DNA of 64,000 nt from Ursus arctos (GCF_023065955.2 NW_026622875.1:13991001-14055000); one strand, 5' to 3'. Shown: positions 24,120 through 36,260, counted from the stretch's first letter. The notes: a model not told the origin generated them from the sequence alone. Numbers and translations are program-made.

Positions 24120-24580
24120 ACAACATCCTACATTTTTCATTCAACATTATGAAAGTAAAGCAATAAATAGTCGAAAATCATGGAAGATTGGCACAGTGGG
24201 AAATTCCCTGCAAAAAATAGTACTTCTATAAACATGTATCTTTAAGAGGAAATAAAAAAGAATTCATTTTAATTATTAGACAAAATTTTTAACCTTTTTA
24301 TTGAATCAATTTTAATATTTGCAGAAAGTTGAGAAAATATGCAAGCTATACATCAGATCATATGCAGAAGTCCTTGAGAATACAGCATCTTTAGTATTTC
24401 ATAGAAAGCACAGATTGAAATTTTGATCATGAATACACATTCCTTTGACACTAGCCATTCCTAATCATATTAAAGCACATTGAAATGTTTTCAATATTTG
24501 GTATAATAGTCTAGTTTAACATTTCCTTTTCATAAGAAAATTTAATAAATAGATCTACTCAATGGGTAAAAAGTTCTTCC
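24120..24580. other. Intergenic, nothing recognised
   Basis: AT-rich unassigned sequence between the L2/SINE composite and the next SINE. Confidence 0.5.
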
Positions 24581-24594
24581 CATATAGTTTTTTA

Positions 24595-24776
24595 TTTTTA
24601 TTTTTTTTTAGAGATTTTATTTATTTATTTGTGAGAGAGAGAGCAAGCGCACAAGAAAGGAGGAGTGGCAGGAAGAGGGAGAAGCAGACTCCTTGCTGAG
24701 CAAGGAGCCTGATGTGGGACTCGATCCCAGGCATAGAAGGCAGACGTTTAACCGACTGAGCCACCCAGGCATCCCT
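24595..24776 (-). mobile_element. Can-SINE, minus, with internal deletion
   Basis: The T-tail and body are normal. About 25 bases around the usual GGGATCATGACCTGAGCC region are missing between GATCCCAG and GGCAGACG. The perfect 14-bp duplication CATATAGTTTTTTA is at 24581-24594 and 24777-24790. Confidence 0.92.
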
Positions 24777-24799
24777 CATATAGTTTTTTAAGTGTAGGT

Positions 24800-25497
24800 C
24801 TATAGATAGGTCACGATAGTAACAAACTATTGGAAAGAAGGTTCTATTTTTAATTTAGAGAGTCTAAATGCTATGGGTTAATGAATACCTAGGTTAAAAA
24901 AATGTCTTTTATAGACTCCTTAGGCTTTGTTTTCTTCATCTGTTTAGTTTGGCTGCTCTCATTTACATACTTGTTCTCATTAGGGTTTGAATTTCAGAGC
25001 TGGCCTCACTGCAATGGGAACAAATGTCTTGCCATGTGATACTAACTTTCCATTACATCCTGAATTATTTGCAGTCCCAGAGGCAAAGAATTTATGGTTG
25101 GTACATGAGAGATGGAACCATCACATAAAAGAAGCCAAATTTGAAAACATATTTTTTTCTTGGTACCAATATAGTTTCAAGATAATGAGGACTTAGAATA
25201 ATCAGCTAATGACTAAAAATGAATCATTGTTAAAACACTGTTTTGGGGGCATAAAAGAGCTAATGTTTCTAGTTGGTTGATAATTTTCATAGCAACCATG
25301 GTATTTGGCACGTCCTAAACACCTTTCATTAGAAGCCTGAAGACCCCTTTGAAGCAGCTCATTATACTCTGAAACAGTTCTGAGAATAAGGGAAACTAAT
25401 ACACAAGTTTTGCCGGTATTCTGTAGCTGTGTAGAGGGCATCGTGTAGCAAGTGCTTAGAATGCATGGCGAGATTTCTCAATAATTCTCCAGCCAAG
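24800..25497. other. Intergenic, nothing recognised
   Basis: Unassigned sequence. The 60-79 codon open frames in it show no family signature. Confidence 0.5.
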
Positions 25498-25557
25498 TAG
25501 GAAATTGAGTAGGTGCAGCAAGAGAGATTTGAAGTATTGAAAGTCAATCCCCAAGTT
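25498..25557. repeat. 60-bp direct repeat, copy 2
   Basis: This partner of 23744-23803 sits in otherwise unassigned DNA with no SINE adjacent. It is probably the ancestral copy, because its flanks look continuous. Confidence 0.85.
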
Positions 25558-26011
25558 AGAGTTTGGTCAGAATTCCAAACCTAATTGTTTTATTCTTTAA
25601 AAAATAAATACATGAATCTTGGAGGCTATTTCAATAGCAGGGTCACTATTAATATCCATAAAAATAACATGGCATCATATTTTCAAGGAGTTCTGTATAC
25701 TTCCCAGCTTCTTCTTACTCTTCACTATGCTCTATGAGATTTTTTTTTTGGTGGCAAGTTTTAGTTTTGGCCAGAAAGTCAAGAGAAAAGAGTAGTACGA
25801 ATGGTAGTCAATAAATGTAAGCACTCAAGCACAGATCTATTCATATTTCTGGTCATACCTTGAATTTGTGTGGTACTTTATGGTTGTCAAACTTTTACCA
25901 TGTGTCATATCATTTGATCATTATAACCCTATGTCTGTGTGACCTTGGGCAAGTCATTCAGCCATGGCTGTGGTTCCCATTAAGTCAGATGAGTTTATCA
26001 GATGCCTTCTA

Positions 26012-26231
26012 GGGGTCCCTGGGTGGCTCAGTCAGTTAAGCAGCTGCCTACAGGTCATGATCCCAGGACTCTGGGATCGAGTCCCACATCGGGCTTCTTG
26101 CTCAGCAGGGAGCCTGCTTCTCTCTCTGCCTGCCACTCCCCCTGCTTGTGCCCTCTCTCTCTGACAAATAAATAAATAAATAAATAAATAAATAAATGAA
26201 TAAATAAATAAAATCTTTACAAAAACAGCAA
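26012..26231 (+). mobile_element. Can-SINE, plus
   Basis: The head GGGGTCCCTGGGTGGCTCAG and a CT-rich body lead to a long (AAAT)n tail of about ten units at about 26166-26212. The duplication CAGATGCCTTCTA is at 25999-26011 and 26232-26244. Confidence 0.93.
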
Positions 26232-26249
26232 CAGATGCCTTCTACTAAG

Positions 26250-27175
26250 CCTAAGAAATGCTTCAGAATTAATAACAAAATAGTTCAACACATTATGAAC
26301 CCTTTAAAAGGAAGATATTATAATAAATATATTTATATCCATCTAGCTTGGGAAACTGAAATTTAGAGAGACCAAGTGAGTTGGCCCTAAGTATTTACCC
26401 ATATGAGTCCCAAGGAACACATAGAAACATGGATTAAAATGTTTGTAGTTTATAGCTTAGAATAAAAATGGCATGAGATTTTATCACAAAGGGCAAAATA
26501 TTGTCTCAAGTGGAGAGTAGTACTTTCTAAAAAATATTCATTCTGAACCATGAACTCACTAATTTTACTTAAATGCATTAAACTGAATGGGATTTCATTA
26601 GTTGTTGATCAGCATTCAGGCGACATAAGGCAGCTGATGATAAAACAAATTTTTTTGAAAAGGTACACAATTTGGCAGTTACTAATCCCATAATTGTTAT
26701 GAATTATATGAACTGAAAGGAGAAATAGGTAATATTTTTGATAAAAATGTTTCCCAAATACATCTATATATAATCAGAATAGTATTTCATAAGCAATAGT
26801 TAAAGTGGTCAGCTGCTATAGCTTTGTCATACAGCTTACACAATAGAGTAAAACCTCCTTAGGAACATTGGCTAGTCTATGAGATGTCGCAATACGCATA
26901 AAACGACATTCTCTAGCTTCCAAAGTACTATTTGTTAAAAATATATTATCACCCAAATTGCATGACTCAAAGGTTATTTGTATTTATTAAACATTGCTAA
27001 CATTCGGAAATGATCATTTTTAATTACTTTATTTTGAAAATTTTCATAACGGAAAATTCCAAATATATAGAGAGTTAGAATTATATAACGAATGACAATA
27101 CATGCGCATTCAGCAGGGTTCCTAGAAAATGGAGAAAAGGTGAGCAGCAGGGAGAGAACGGAAAAGAATTAGTTT
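26250..27175. other. Intergenic, nothing recognised
   Basis: AT-rich sequence. A faint MIR-like stretch (GGGAAACTGAAATTTAGAGA) at about 26350-26400 is too short to call. Confidence 0.45.
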
Positions 27176-27177
27176 TA

Positions 27178-27370
27178 GTGTGTGCCAGGCAGTGTGGTAG
27201 CTATTTAAATGTGTCTTCATTTAAACTCTATAGCAGCTCTATGGGATACACATTAGCATCTCTAGTTTAACAGATGAAGAAATTAAGCCTCAGAGAGTTG
27301 GAGGACTTCCTCAAGAACTTAGAATCAGAACCATATTTGAACAGGGTCTGCATGGTCCATGTTCTCCTTA
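27178..27370 (-). repeat. MIR SINE fossil
   Basis: TGTGTGCCAGGCAGTGTGGT, CAGATGAAGAAATTAAGCCT and AGAATCAGAACCATATTTGA, in that order, match reverse MIR. Confidence 0.75.
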
Positions 27371-27935
27371 TTACTCTGTTTTATAATTTATGAGCCAGCA
27401 GTTTAGATGCTTCCAAACTTGTGAAGACAAACTACTTTCTGGGTTTTTGTCTTGTTTTGCGATCTCATGATGGTGGCAGGAGAGGCCAGGAGAAAGGGGT
27501 TGAACGTGTTGTGGCTGAATTGAGGAGAAGAGCTGATAGTGAGGTTCTTGGGTGGGAAGGAAGCGGGCAGGAGGTAGCTGCTTGCCATAAGAGAGAAGTG
27601 ATGGACCAGTGCACTTAATTAGGCTGGTGTGTTGGGAACCACTGCTGTGGCTGGGTAAGGCTCTCTGGAGGACTTTCTATTTACTTACATTAAGGAGTAG
27701 AGCTTTTATAGTATGAGATAAGGAATTTTATTTTTCTATTCTTGAAAACAAAACAAAACAACTGGAGGTGTTGGTCTGCCATTCTATTAAAATGAAGATG
27801 CATCTTTAGCTGGAATGTATGTGTAACTGTCTTGGAATTAGACTCTCCAAGGTCAGACTATCTCCACACAGCAGACAAGCAAATTCCCGGGATACCAGGC
27901 AATGTTTTCAGCAGGCTGCTGCGGCTTCCTGTCCC
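27371..27935. other. Intergenic, nothing recognised
   Basis: A GA-rich plus-strand stretch around 27465-27610 keeps a short frame open, but no protein family or repeat is recognised. Confidence 0.45.
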
Positions 27936-27939
27936 AGAG

Positions 27940-28080
27940 AAGAGGAGACGTTGGTTCTCATCCCAGCTCTGGAACTGGCAAATCATCTCACCTCTCTGGG
28001 CCTCTGTTTTCCCTCCCCTGAAAAATAAGGAGGCTGAAGTGGACTATTCCTAGACCCCTTTCCAGCCCTTCCGCTCTGTG
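27940..28080 (+). repeat. MIR fragment
   Basis: CAGCTCTGGAACTGGCAAAT, TCACCTCTCTGGGCCTCTGT and AAAAATAAGGAGGCTGAAGT follow the forward MIR order. Confidence 0.65.
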
Positions 28081-28254
28081 GTTTCATGAGAACAGAAATT
28101 ACAGCTATTCCTTAGGCCCTCTGGGGGGAATAAAACCAAAACATGGTAACACCCTCTGTCTGCTATACAAATTTTAGTGTCCAAAGATTTAAAGTCCATT
28201 CATCCTAGAGACTTGCCAGGAAGCAGGTCAGCTGACATTTTCATACACTTATTT

Positions 28255-28306
28255 GTTTCTTTTTTTGTTTTTTGTTTTTGTTTTTGTTGTTAAAGATTTT
28301 ATTTAT
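28255..28306 (-). mobile_element. Tail-only Can-SINE insertion, minus
   Basis: It holds only the T/G-rich tail and the first bases of a Can-SINE 3' end (AAAGATTTTATTTAT). A 14-bp duplication with one mismatch (TCATACACTTATTT at 28241-28254, TCATACGCTTATTT at 28307-28320) flanks it. This is an extreme 5' truncation. Confidence 0.75.
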
Positions 28307-28700
28307 TCATACGCTTATTTAATGTGTTTTAATATTGTTAGAAAATTTTTCTGTAGGCTGAAACTTTGCTGGGAGTTAATTCCATTTTTTTTTTTTTTTT
28401 GGACATCTCATTTTGAAATTCAAAGTAATTTCAAAATTGTTTTGGGTGTCCTATTTAGGTGCTTTCCAAATCTCAAATAATTTTGTCAAACACTCCAAAA
28501 ATTATATTCAGAAATTGTTTTAGGGACAATTGCTTGTTATATGAAATGGGATAGATGAAAAACTTAAATGTTATAAATTTCAGTTATTCAAACATCCACA
28601 CATTAGCAATGAAAGCATGCTAAGTGGAAACATCTTACTATAGTATTACTTTATGCTTTTCTATTGCATAGGGTCATTTGTTCATGAATGGGTAGATAAT

Positions 28701-28899
28701 TTTTTTTTTAAGATTTTATTTATTTATTTGACAGAGAGAGAGAGACAGTGAGAGAGGGAACACAAGCAGGGGGAGTGGGAGAGGGAGAAGCAGGCTCCCC
28801 ACTGAGCAGGTAGCCCAATACTGGGCTCCATCCCAGGACCCTGGGATCATGACCTAAGCCAAAGGCAGACGCTTAACGACTGAGCCACCCAGGTGCCCC
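28701..28899 (-). mobile_element. Can-SINE, minus
   Basis: Complete element with a perfect 18-bp duplication (CATGAATGGGTAGATAAT) at 28683-28700 and 28900-28917. Confidence 0.95.
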
Positions 28900-29149
28900 C
28901 ATGAATGGGTAGATAATCTTGGTGAGAAAACGAAAAGATTTTACATGTGTGAAAATATAGACTCATCTTCCTTGTGAGTTGTTGCTTGCTCAGCACACGT
29001 ATGTTGACTTCCTGCTTACTTGACAAGCACTGACTACTTGTTGAGGTTACACAGATGAGTAAGATATGCTCCCTGCCCCTGGAACATCAAGGCTGGTTGA
29101 AGATGCTTGTAGTTTGCACAGAAAAAAAGAGCTTATAAAGTTTTTCTAC

Positions 29150-29240
29150 TATATTACCTTGTTGGAATTCATGAGGTGGTATTATTATTTTCTCTATTTT
29201 ACTCACAAGGAAACTGACTCTCATAAGGTTAAGTTACTGT
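29150..29240 (-). repeat. MIR fragment
   Basis: ATGAGGTGGTATTATTATTT, then ACAAGGAAACTGACTCTCAT, resembles the reverse MIR core. Confidence 0.55.
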
Positions 29241-29261
29241 AATGGTCAACTTGTTATTACC

Positions 29262-29400
29262 TGCTCAGTATCTGCTGTCCTATTTCACAAGGGCTGGGAC
29301 CACGTCTATTCTTTTCACTCTGTAGCCCCTGTGCCCAGCACAGTACCTGGAACCTAATAGGTGCGCCAAACATATTTGGCATATTAGTAAATATTAGATT
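29262..29400 (+). repeat. L2 LINE 3' end fragment
   Basis: ACAAGGGCTGGGACCACGTC, GTGCCCAGCACAGTACCTGG and ACCTAATAGGTGCGCC follow the L2 3' order. Confidence 0.6.
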
Positions 29401-29419
29401 ATTAGCACATCCAACAAAT

Positions 29420-30150
29420 ATTAGATCACGGAATGGCATTAGTAGTGTTAGTCTTCTCCCTCTTCAAGCAAGCATTCTTTCACTGTGCCTTGCTGACTCT
29501 TTAATTATATCTGTTTAGTATTAACAGAACGAATGCTTGAGGTCTGGAAAAAGAATTATGTAGTACCTAATTCTATAAATGAGGAAAGAGATTGCCTTTG
29601 AAAAGCAGAAGCTAAACACCCTTGCAAAGCACCACAATAAATCCCCCAGAACTCGAACTTTGAAACTCAACCGTCGAAGTATTTTTTTCTTCCTAAAGAA
29701 ACAATTATGTTGCATTTATCAAGATTTCCAGTTGTCTGATGGTTTGAGATAATTTTGAATTCGCCGTTAAAAGAGACGGCAGTAAGTTTGAGGGTCTAGA
29801 AGTACTTGTGCTCTGTCTTAGTAATTTGGATGATGTTTATGAAGCTTATTTAGGTATTTAGAATATAAGAATGGAATTCAAAATGACCTTGGCAAAACTG
29901 AGGGTTGTTAATCCTAAATAGGAACACATGTAGGCAAGAAAGACAAGTGTGCAATAACTAATATGCGACTGTGGTAGAAAGGAATTTAGAGTTCCAAATT
30001 CGGTAATCACAAAGTAATTCTGTATTGCATTCTTCAGACTGTTACTAGAATACTCAGGTCAGTTGTGGGTCTACCTGTTTAAGAGACTTGTAACAAATCG
30101 TATGAGATTCAGAGGATATAGAAAATAATTGAAGGTTGGAGATTCGAGAA
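29420..30150. other. Intergenic, nothing recognised
   Basis: Unassigned AT-rich sequence. Confidence 0.5.
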
Positions 30151-30163
30151 TGTGAAAACATAG

Positions 30164-30366
30164 GGGCGCCTGGGTGGCAAAGCGATTAAGCGTCTGCCTT
30201 CGGCTCAGGGCGTGATCCTGGCGTTCTGGGATCGAGCCCCACATCAGGCTCCTCTGCTGGGAGCCTGCTTCTTCCTCTCCCACTCCCCCTGCTTGTGTTC
30301 CCTCTCTCGCTGGCTGTCTCTCTCTGTCAAATAAATAAATAAAATCTTAAAAAAAAAAAAAAAAAA
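30164..30366 (+). mobile_element. Young Can-SINE, plus
   Basis: A near-consensus element: GGCGCCTGGGTGGCAAAGCG head, CAGGGCGTGATCCTGGCGTT, a CT-rich body, and an A-tail with a run of about 17 A. The duplication GAAAACATAG is at 30154-30163 and 30367-30376. Its low divergence and the bear-like body sequence suggest recent activity. Confidence 0.95.
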
Positions 30367-30379
30367 GAAAACATAGAAA

Positions 30380-31195
30380 ATAAGCTGAATTTCAGTCATG
30401 TAAGGCCTCGAAAATTTTACCTCTCATGCACCCATGCTCAGAAGCTGCTTTAGGATGTGCTGCACCAAAATGAGGGAATGAAGCAAGACAGAGGAAGGCG
30501 ATGGAGACAGGATACAGGCCAACGAGGCCCCAGGAGACAGGGAAGGGGAAGCCTGGGTGGCAAGTGTGTCCCTGGTGTCCAGGACCATCCGTCTGGTCAA
30601 TGCACATTACAAGACTCAAGGAGAGATTCCTTTAAGAAGATGAGATGAAAAGAATCCTGATGTGTTTGAACATTTTAAGAAAAAGGTTAAATAATTGTTG
30701 GAGAGTTTGGAGTTAAATCAGTGACAGTACATAGAGTACTTGACCAACAAACAGAAAGTAACCCCAGGGAGACAAAAGTCTGAGCCAAAAAGAATAGGAG
30801 AAATATAGTATACATATGGCAGAGCTTAGCTATAAATAACATTTATATACTTACTATGATATGAACACTAAGTATTAATCGAACCAAATTATGATCTAAT
30901 GATATTGAGTGCATGAAGAGGTAAGGGGAGCTGTGCCTGATTGGGAGAGAGAGGGAGCTGAAAGGAAGCTATGTCCTTATTGTCCACAGTGAGGAGTCAT
31001 GTTAATCCAATTAACAATATAAACTAATATAGTATACTTAGAATTCTGGGACTTAACACCAAAAACATCAATCAACCAACTAATCAATCAAACAAAACAA
31101 ATAGCTAAAAATGTTGGAAATGGTTGCCTTTGGAGTGGGAGAAAGGTGCTGGGGGAGGTATGAAGGAGTGCTATTTTTCACAATAGACAATTGCT
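30380..31195. other. Intergenic, nothing firmly recognised
   Basis: Purine-rich 30480-30650 keeps short frames open without a family match. Around 31110-31195 a GGTTGCCTTTGGAGTGGGAG phrase resembles old L1-type 3' ends. Confidence 0.4.
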
Positions 31196-31198
31196 TTC

Positions 31199-31418
31199 TT
31201 TTTTTTTAAGATTTATTTTATTTATTTGAGAGAGAGAGAAAACACGATTGGGGGAAGGGGCAAAGGGGGAGGGAGAGGGAGAGAGTCCTCAAGCAGACTT
31301 CCCACTGAGCAAGGAGCCTGAGGCAGGGCTGGATCCCAGGACCCAGGGCCATGAGATCATGACCTGAGCCGAAATCAAAGAGTTGGATGCTCAACCGACT
31401 GAGCCACCCAGACGCCCC
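31199..31418 (-). mobile_element. Older Can-SINE, minus
   Basis: The T-tail, AAGATTTATTTTATTTATTT, a GAGAGAGGGAGAGG-like body and the head ending GCCACCCAGACGCCCC are present. No convincing target-site duplication remains, which fits greater age. Confidence 0.9.
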
Positions 31419-31814
31419 AATTCTGCAGTCTTTAAATTGTGTGCATGTATAGCTTTGATTAAAACAATAAAAAATCCAATTATTTAACCACCTAAAAATA
31501 TATTTAAGAGGTGACCTAATATTATCCAAACATGGAGAAATTTGTCTTTTCTCAGGATGGTAACTGCTTTTTGTATTTGTGAAGTCAAGATTTTGCTTAA
31601 TGCTGTGTTCTGGTAAGGGTGGTTCTATATGAGTCTCTAAACAGATGAGGCATTTCCTTTCCTGGAGCTGTGTGGAAATAACAATCCATACTCAACAGCC
31701 TGGCATGGCTTGGCTTATATGCAGTTAGGGAGTAAGGCCCCAGTGCATTGCCCTGGCTCATCTCCTGGGTTCCTAATAGTTCCGTGGGCCTCTGGCAGAG
31801 GTGTGGTGTAAAGG

Positions 31815-32025
31815 GCCGAGCACTGGCTTTGTAGACACACGGATAGGAGGCCAAATTCCAGCTCAATCATATGCTATTCATGTGACCTCAGGAAAGTTAC
31901 CTAACCTCTCTGAACCACGATTTCATCATCTGTAAAATGGGGCAGTGCAATACCTAGCTCATAGTGGTGCTGAGGGATTAAATGCAATTATAAAGCACTT
32001 AGAAGATGCTTGAAAAATATCCATT
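31815..32025 (+). repeat. MIR SINE, nearly full length
   Basis: CCGAGCACTGGCTTTGTAGA, AAAGTTACCTAACCTCTCTG, TTCATCATCTGTAAAATGGG and TTATAAAGCACTTAGAAGAT follow the complete forward MIR order. It is the best-preserved MIR in the window. Confidence 0.88.
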
Positions 32026-32029
32026 CCCT

Positions 32030-33040
32030 CCCCTCTGACATAGTAATCTCACAGGTTCAGAGAAGTAATCATCTGAATCATATTGTGATGGTGTCTGTTT
32101 AATACAATCAGGTGGAAAATTTAAAATATGCATTTAAAATATGTATTTAAATATATGCTTGTTTTTATCTTTTACATGAGACAGAACAACTGGCTCTTCC
32201 ATCCTGGATGGATATGCTTTAAAAATAATCAATTTGTTCAAATTAGATAGCTATTTTGAAGTCTTGTAGACATAATTTGTGTTTATGTGTTGCATGTGGT
32301 CTGGTAGCAATGAAAAGACTCCAGAAATGCTCAAGGCCTGTAGGTGATGGAAGAGTCAAAACATGCCCCATCAACCAGCCTCCCAAATTGCTACATAACC
32401 CCTTGAGACCCTGTGAATCATAGTTTATAAACAACTATTCATGGCTCCAGGTATTTCCCCTAGGGTATTGTTTATGTGAGGCTGCTAAAGAGCAATTTTT
32501 TTTTTTTTTGGCCTTGCTAAGTATTAACTCTAGTGCCTGGCTCACAAAGGCAAAGGGACGTGAGGGTGGAGAAGAATCCACTTAAGAAGAGCTTAAGAGA
32601 TGACTTGCAAAAAAAAGAGTCAGTCTTGGAAGAAGAGTCTTCCTAACGAACAAGAACCGTGTGGTCCTAGGGTCCTCCATAATCCAGATGCCAAATATAA
32701 ATGAGCCTGCTTGATGAAGAGCAACCTGACACTCACTCAACTTGGTAATTCTGCCCCAAATGGATTTCCAGATGAAAGATTTAGAACAAACAAAACAAAA
32801 CAAAAAAACCTCTCTGTTGCTGTCTCTCAAATCTGCACAGGTATTGAGAGCTCAGTGCCTATCTTCCACATTGAACTTCTGTCATCTTATATATTCTTTA
32901 AAGATACAACCAGTAACCATTTTTATTTTTCCAGAATTGGCTCAGGTTAATATAGATTTCTCACCTTTGATCTAGGAGAAAGAGCATTGAGTTCCTCCTT
33001 TGTGTTATTCCATTTTCTCTGCCTCAAACAGGAGCAACGA
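32030..33040. other. Intergenic, nothing recognised
   Basis: Unassigned sequence. A T-run at 32498-32509 has no SINE body attached. Confidence 0.5.
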
Positions 33041-33044
33041 TCCT

Positions 33045-33690
33045 TTCCTTCATTCATCAATTGAATTAATCAGTTCCTTGAAGTGAGCACCTGCTGGACT
33101 CTGGGGTTACTAAATGACCGTGACAGAGTAACCGGTTGGGAGCCACTCATTTTCTATTTAGGGATGTTGGTGGAGGGAGAAGAGCCTAGATTTGAAAATA
33201 GACAGTGATGATAAAATGACAATAACAGTATATAAAAAGGCTAAGATAGCATAAAAGCTAGCAAGGCCAACCATGGGGTTTTCTGGAAAGTCTTCGACAG
33301 GTGAGGTGAAGTTTTGGCTTGGTCTCGAGGGCCTTGTGAAAATTTGCCAGTCAAGCAAAGGGAAATTGAGGCAATTGTGAAGGATAGCAAAGGAATGGTG
33401 TATGGTCAAGGAATAGAGTTTAGAACCAAACAGTATTTTGGGGAACGGCATGAGGCTCCATGTGGCTAGGGGAAGGAGTAAATATGGGAAGGTGGTAGGA
33501 GGTGAGGAACAGAAAGTAGGTAACAAAAGTGACAGGCTCCAAGATGCATTGTCAAGAGAACCCTGCTGACAGGGAAGATGGGCTGGAGCAGGTGGGACAC
33601 TAGTTAGGAGTCATTCTGGTGAGGGATATGGAGTTCCTGAGCTATGGCTATAAGCACATCAAGCAGGAGATGGTAAGTCATCAGAAGTCA
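33045..33690 (+). repeat. Ancient interspersed repeat (family A)
   Basis: It begins TTCATTCATCAATTGAATTA, GCACCTGCTGGACTCTGGGG, and later reads ACCCTGCTGACAGGGAAGAT and GTTAGGAGTCATTCTGGTGA. The order is the same as in the copy at 20271. The antisense 122-codon frame over it is chance. Confidence 0.5.
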
Positions 33691-33699
33691 CCGAAAAAT

Positions 33700-35015
33700 G
33701 TAAAGTACTATGTAAAATCATAAAAAGATACTAATTATCGGTATTATTACCTGTCCTAACCTGGAGTGCGTTGTGACAATCCATCCCCAGGGTAACTATT
33801 CCCTGTGGCCAATCTAATGTACAATGTCATCTATAGTAGGTATGTGCTACCATCACTGTCCCCTCGTGACTTCCCAGAATTCATTATGAAGGCTATTTGT
33901 GGAACAAGCTCATTTTAGTCTCTAAAAACATCATAAAATAAACTTAGATTGCCCGTTTCATTTTCTTTAAGTACCCTGCAGAAGACAATTAACTTTGCTT
34001 CTAGCACAAAAGATAGTGTCAATATCACTTTTGCGAAATTGGTAGAATAGTGAAATTTAAGGACGTGACCAAAGATGCCTGCGATTTTATAGGCTTTTTC
34101 ACTCAGATGAATGAATCGATGGCTCTGCCACAGCATTGTTAGCATTCCAGGCTTGTGAGAAAATGGAATCCAGTTCAAGCTTCTTTCCACCTTCATTTTA
34201 AGGAGCGACGTGGCACGTGTGATTAGATATGTAAATATTTGTCAATATATGTGTTTGGATTTGACAATGATTTAATATTCTGACCAAATACCTACGCTAA
34301 ATCCATCAATAAGACAGCTGAGGGAAGAATTTCTGGAAGAATTTTTACTGTTCCTCAGTGTTTCTCAGCCAGGAAGTCACAGGAAATAATGTATTGTGGT
34401 GCATATTTCCCTGCAGGATTTGGTGTGTTGTTCATTGTGCAGGATTTTGCTTTCCAGCTGCCTGTCGTTCACGTTTTTGTACTTGCTTTTCCCTCCAGGA
34501 CAATTTGATGAAGTCAGTTCCTCAGAGATAGAAAACGTCTTTTTATTATTTTAAGGTCAGGCACCTTCCACGCCCCCCCCCCCCCACTGAGAGACAAACT
34601 TGATTAAACAAAAGATTGAAGTAGCCAGAATTAATTATTTTGACATATGAAATAACCATGATTGCAATATGAAATAGTCATTAGATAATTTGAATAATTA
34701 ATAAGATAAGTGTTTCTGATTAAACGAAAATAAGGTCTGTCAAAATTGGAGCAGTTTAAGAGGTAATAAATTAGGATCTGGAATATGAAAATGAAAACCA
34801 CCCTCTCCTGAGAGAACCTCAGTATTACTTTATTACGTATGGTTTTTACTTTCAAGTTTTTTTGTGCTTTTCTTCTCACTTCCCTTCACCCTGTCTTTAT
34901 TGGAGAGTGAAACATTTTCCCCACTCTTACATGGGAAAGTAGGAGAATGCTTTTAAGCCAGAAGCGATTATTCTCAAGTTAGGCAATTGTTTTTTGTTTT
35001 TGTTTTTAAACACCT
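33700..35015. other. Intergenic, with a C13 tract
   Basis: Unassigned sequence. A run of 13 C residues at 34573-34585 is the only distinctive element. Confidence 0.5.
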
Positions 35016-35017
35016 AT

Positions 35018-35175
35018 ACCACTGGTTTTTCAACCCTGTCTGCTTATTAGAATCACCTGGGAAATAAAAAAAAATACACCAACTCACAGACTCCACCCCC
35101 GGAAGTACTGCATCAGTCGGTATGGGGTGGGGCCTGGGTGTTCATATCTCTCAAAACCTCCCACGCAGAGGGGTA
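35018..35175 (+). mobile_element. MER5-type hAT-Charlie DNA transposon fossil
   Basis: CCACTGGTTTTTCAACCCTG, TTAGAATCACCTGGGAAATA, CACAGACTCCACCCCCGGAA and GGGGTGGGGCCTGGGTGTTC follow MER5A/B order. The right inverted end is degraded. Confidence 0.8.
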
Positions 35176-35611
35176 CAGCAGAGGTGAGACCACTGACCTC
35201 GACTGTTCTTCGTCCCAGTGTCCCCAGGCTCATTTTCAACCTGCCACACTTGACTCCCTATCCCCACTTAAAGACTGCTCTTGGGATAACTGTGGCAATT
35301 AAGAGCCGTAGTCTCCAGGGGAGGGGACCACGATGATTTCTTAAGGTGTGGGGAAAAAATGAAAGCTTCGATCTCTATTTTTAAGTCACATCCTCTAACG
35401 ATAGCTGTTTTTAAAAGACTTCATGCTGCGCATACTGTATTAGCACAATAGACTTTTTTTTTTTTTTTCCGATGGGGATGCACTATCAAAAAAGTTCACA
35501 ACCTTTGAGGTAGGCAGAACAGAAAGCATCCTTTTCCCCACCACTTAGGTCCCATAATTCTTTGCTGTCATCAAGAGTAGCTCAAATGTATTTGTGTCAA
35601 CTGATTGAGGT

Positions 35612-35748
35612 AGTCATTTATTTATTTGTTTGTTTGTTTTTTTATTATGATTTTCCCCCAGGAATCTCTATACCCAACGTGGGGCTCAAACCCACAGCCC
35701 CGAGATTAAGAGTTGTGGGCTCCCCTGACTGCACCAGCGAGGCACCCC
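35612..35748 (-). mobile_element. Short old Can-SINE, minus
   Basis: A (TTTG)n tail, then AATCTCTATACCCAACGTGG and GGCTCAAACCCACAGCCCCG, ends in a degraded tRNA-like head (ACCAGCGAGGCACCCC). It is the short form lacking the CT body. Confidence 0.85.
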
Positions 35749-35759
35749 GCTGCACAGTC

Positions 35760-36260
35760 TTTCAGAGCTGTGTAAGGAGTCGGAGGAGCTGTTCTCCACT
35801 CCACAGCTGGCCCCTTCTCTTAGCAGACTTTTCCCTAGCCCTCAGCTGTTCTAAAATGCACAAATCCTTTTGAGTACAACAACAGAAGGAGAGGCTTTAT
35901 CATAGAAATGACCGTAAAATAGCCCCTGATATTAGGAAATTGTTTTTAAGGTATAATAATGATATTGTGATTATTTAAAAAGGATAAAAGAGAGCTTTAT
36001 CTTTTAGAGATACATGCTATACTTATGGATGAAATGAAACAGTATCTGAAATGTGCTTTAAACTAATATGAGAGTATTTTTAACCACAAAAATTTAAAAA
36101 AAAAACTAACATGAGAATGAGGGAAATAGATGTAGTTTGGATGAGGCATGATTAGATGCAATTTGACAATTATTGATTTGGAATAACTGGGTATATGAAG
36201 GCCCTTATTATATTCTGCTTACTTTTTTGTGTGTTTAATTTTTTATGATAAAAAAGTTTT
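35760..36260. other. Intergenic, nothing recognised
   Basis: Unassigned AT-rich sequence preceding the L1 tail. Confidence 0.5.

Noticed and set aside
26166..26212. (AAAT)n run as a stand-alone microsatellite
   Set aside because: It is the tail of the Can-SINE at 26012-26231, bounded by that element's target-site duplication.
33158..33526. 122-codon minus frame
   Set aside because: Antisense to an ancient interspersed repeat, without homology or domain features.
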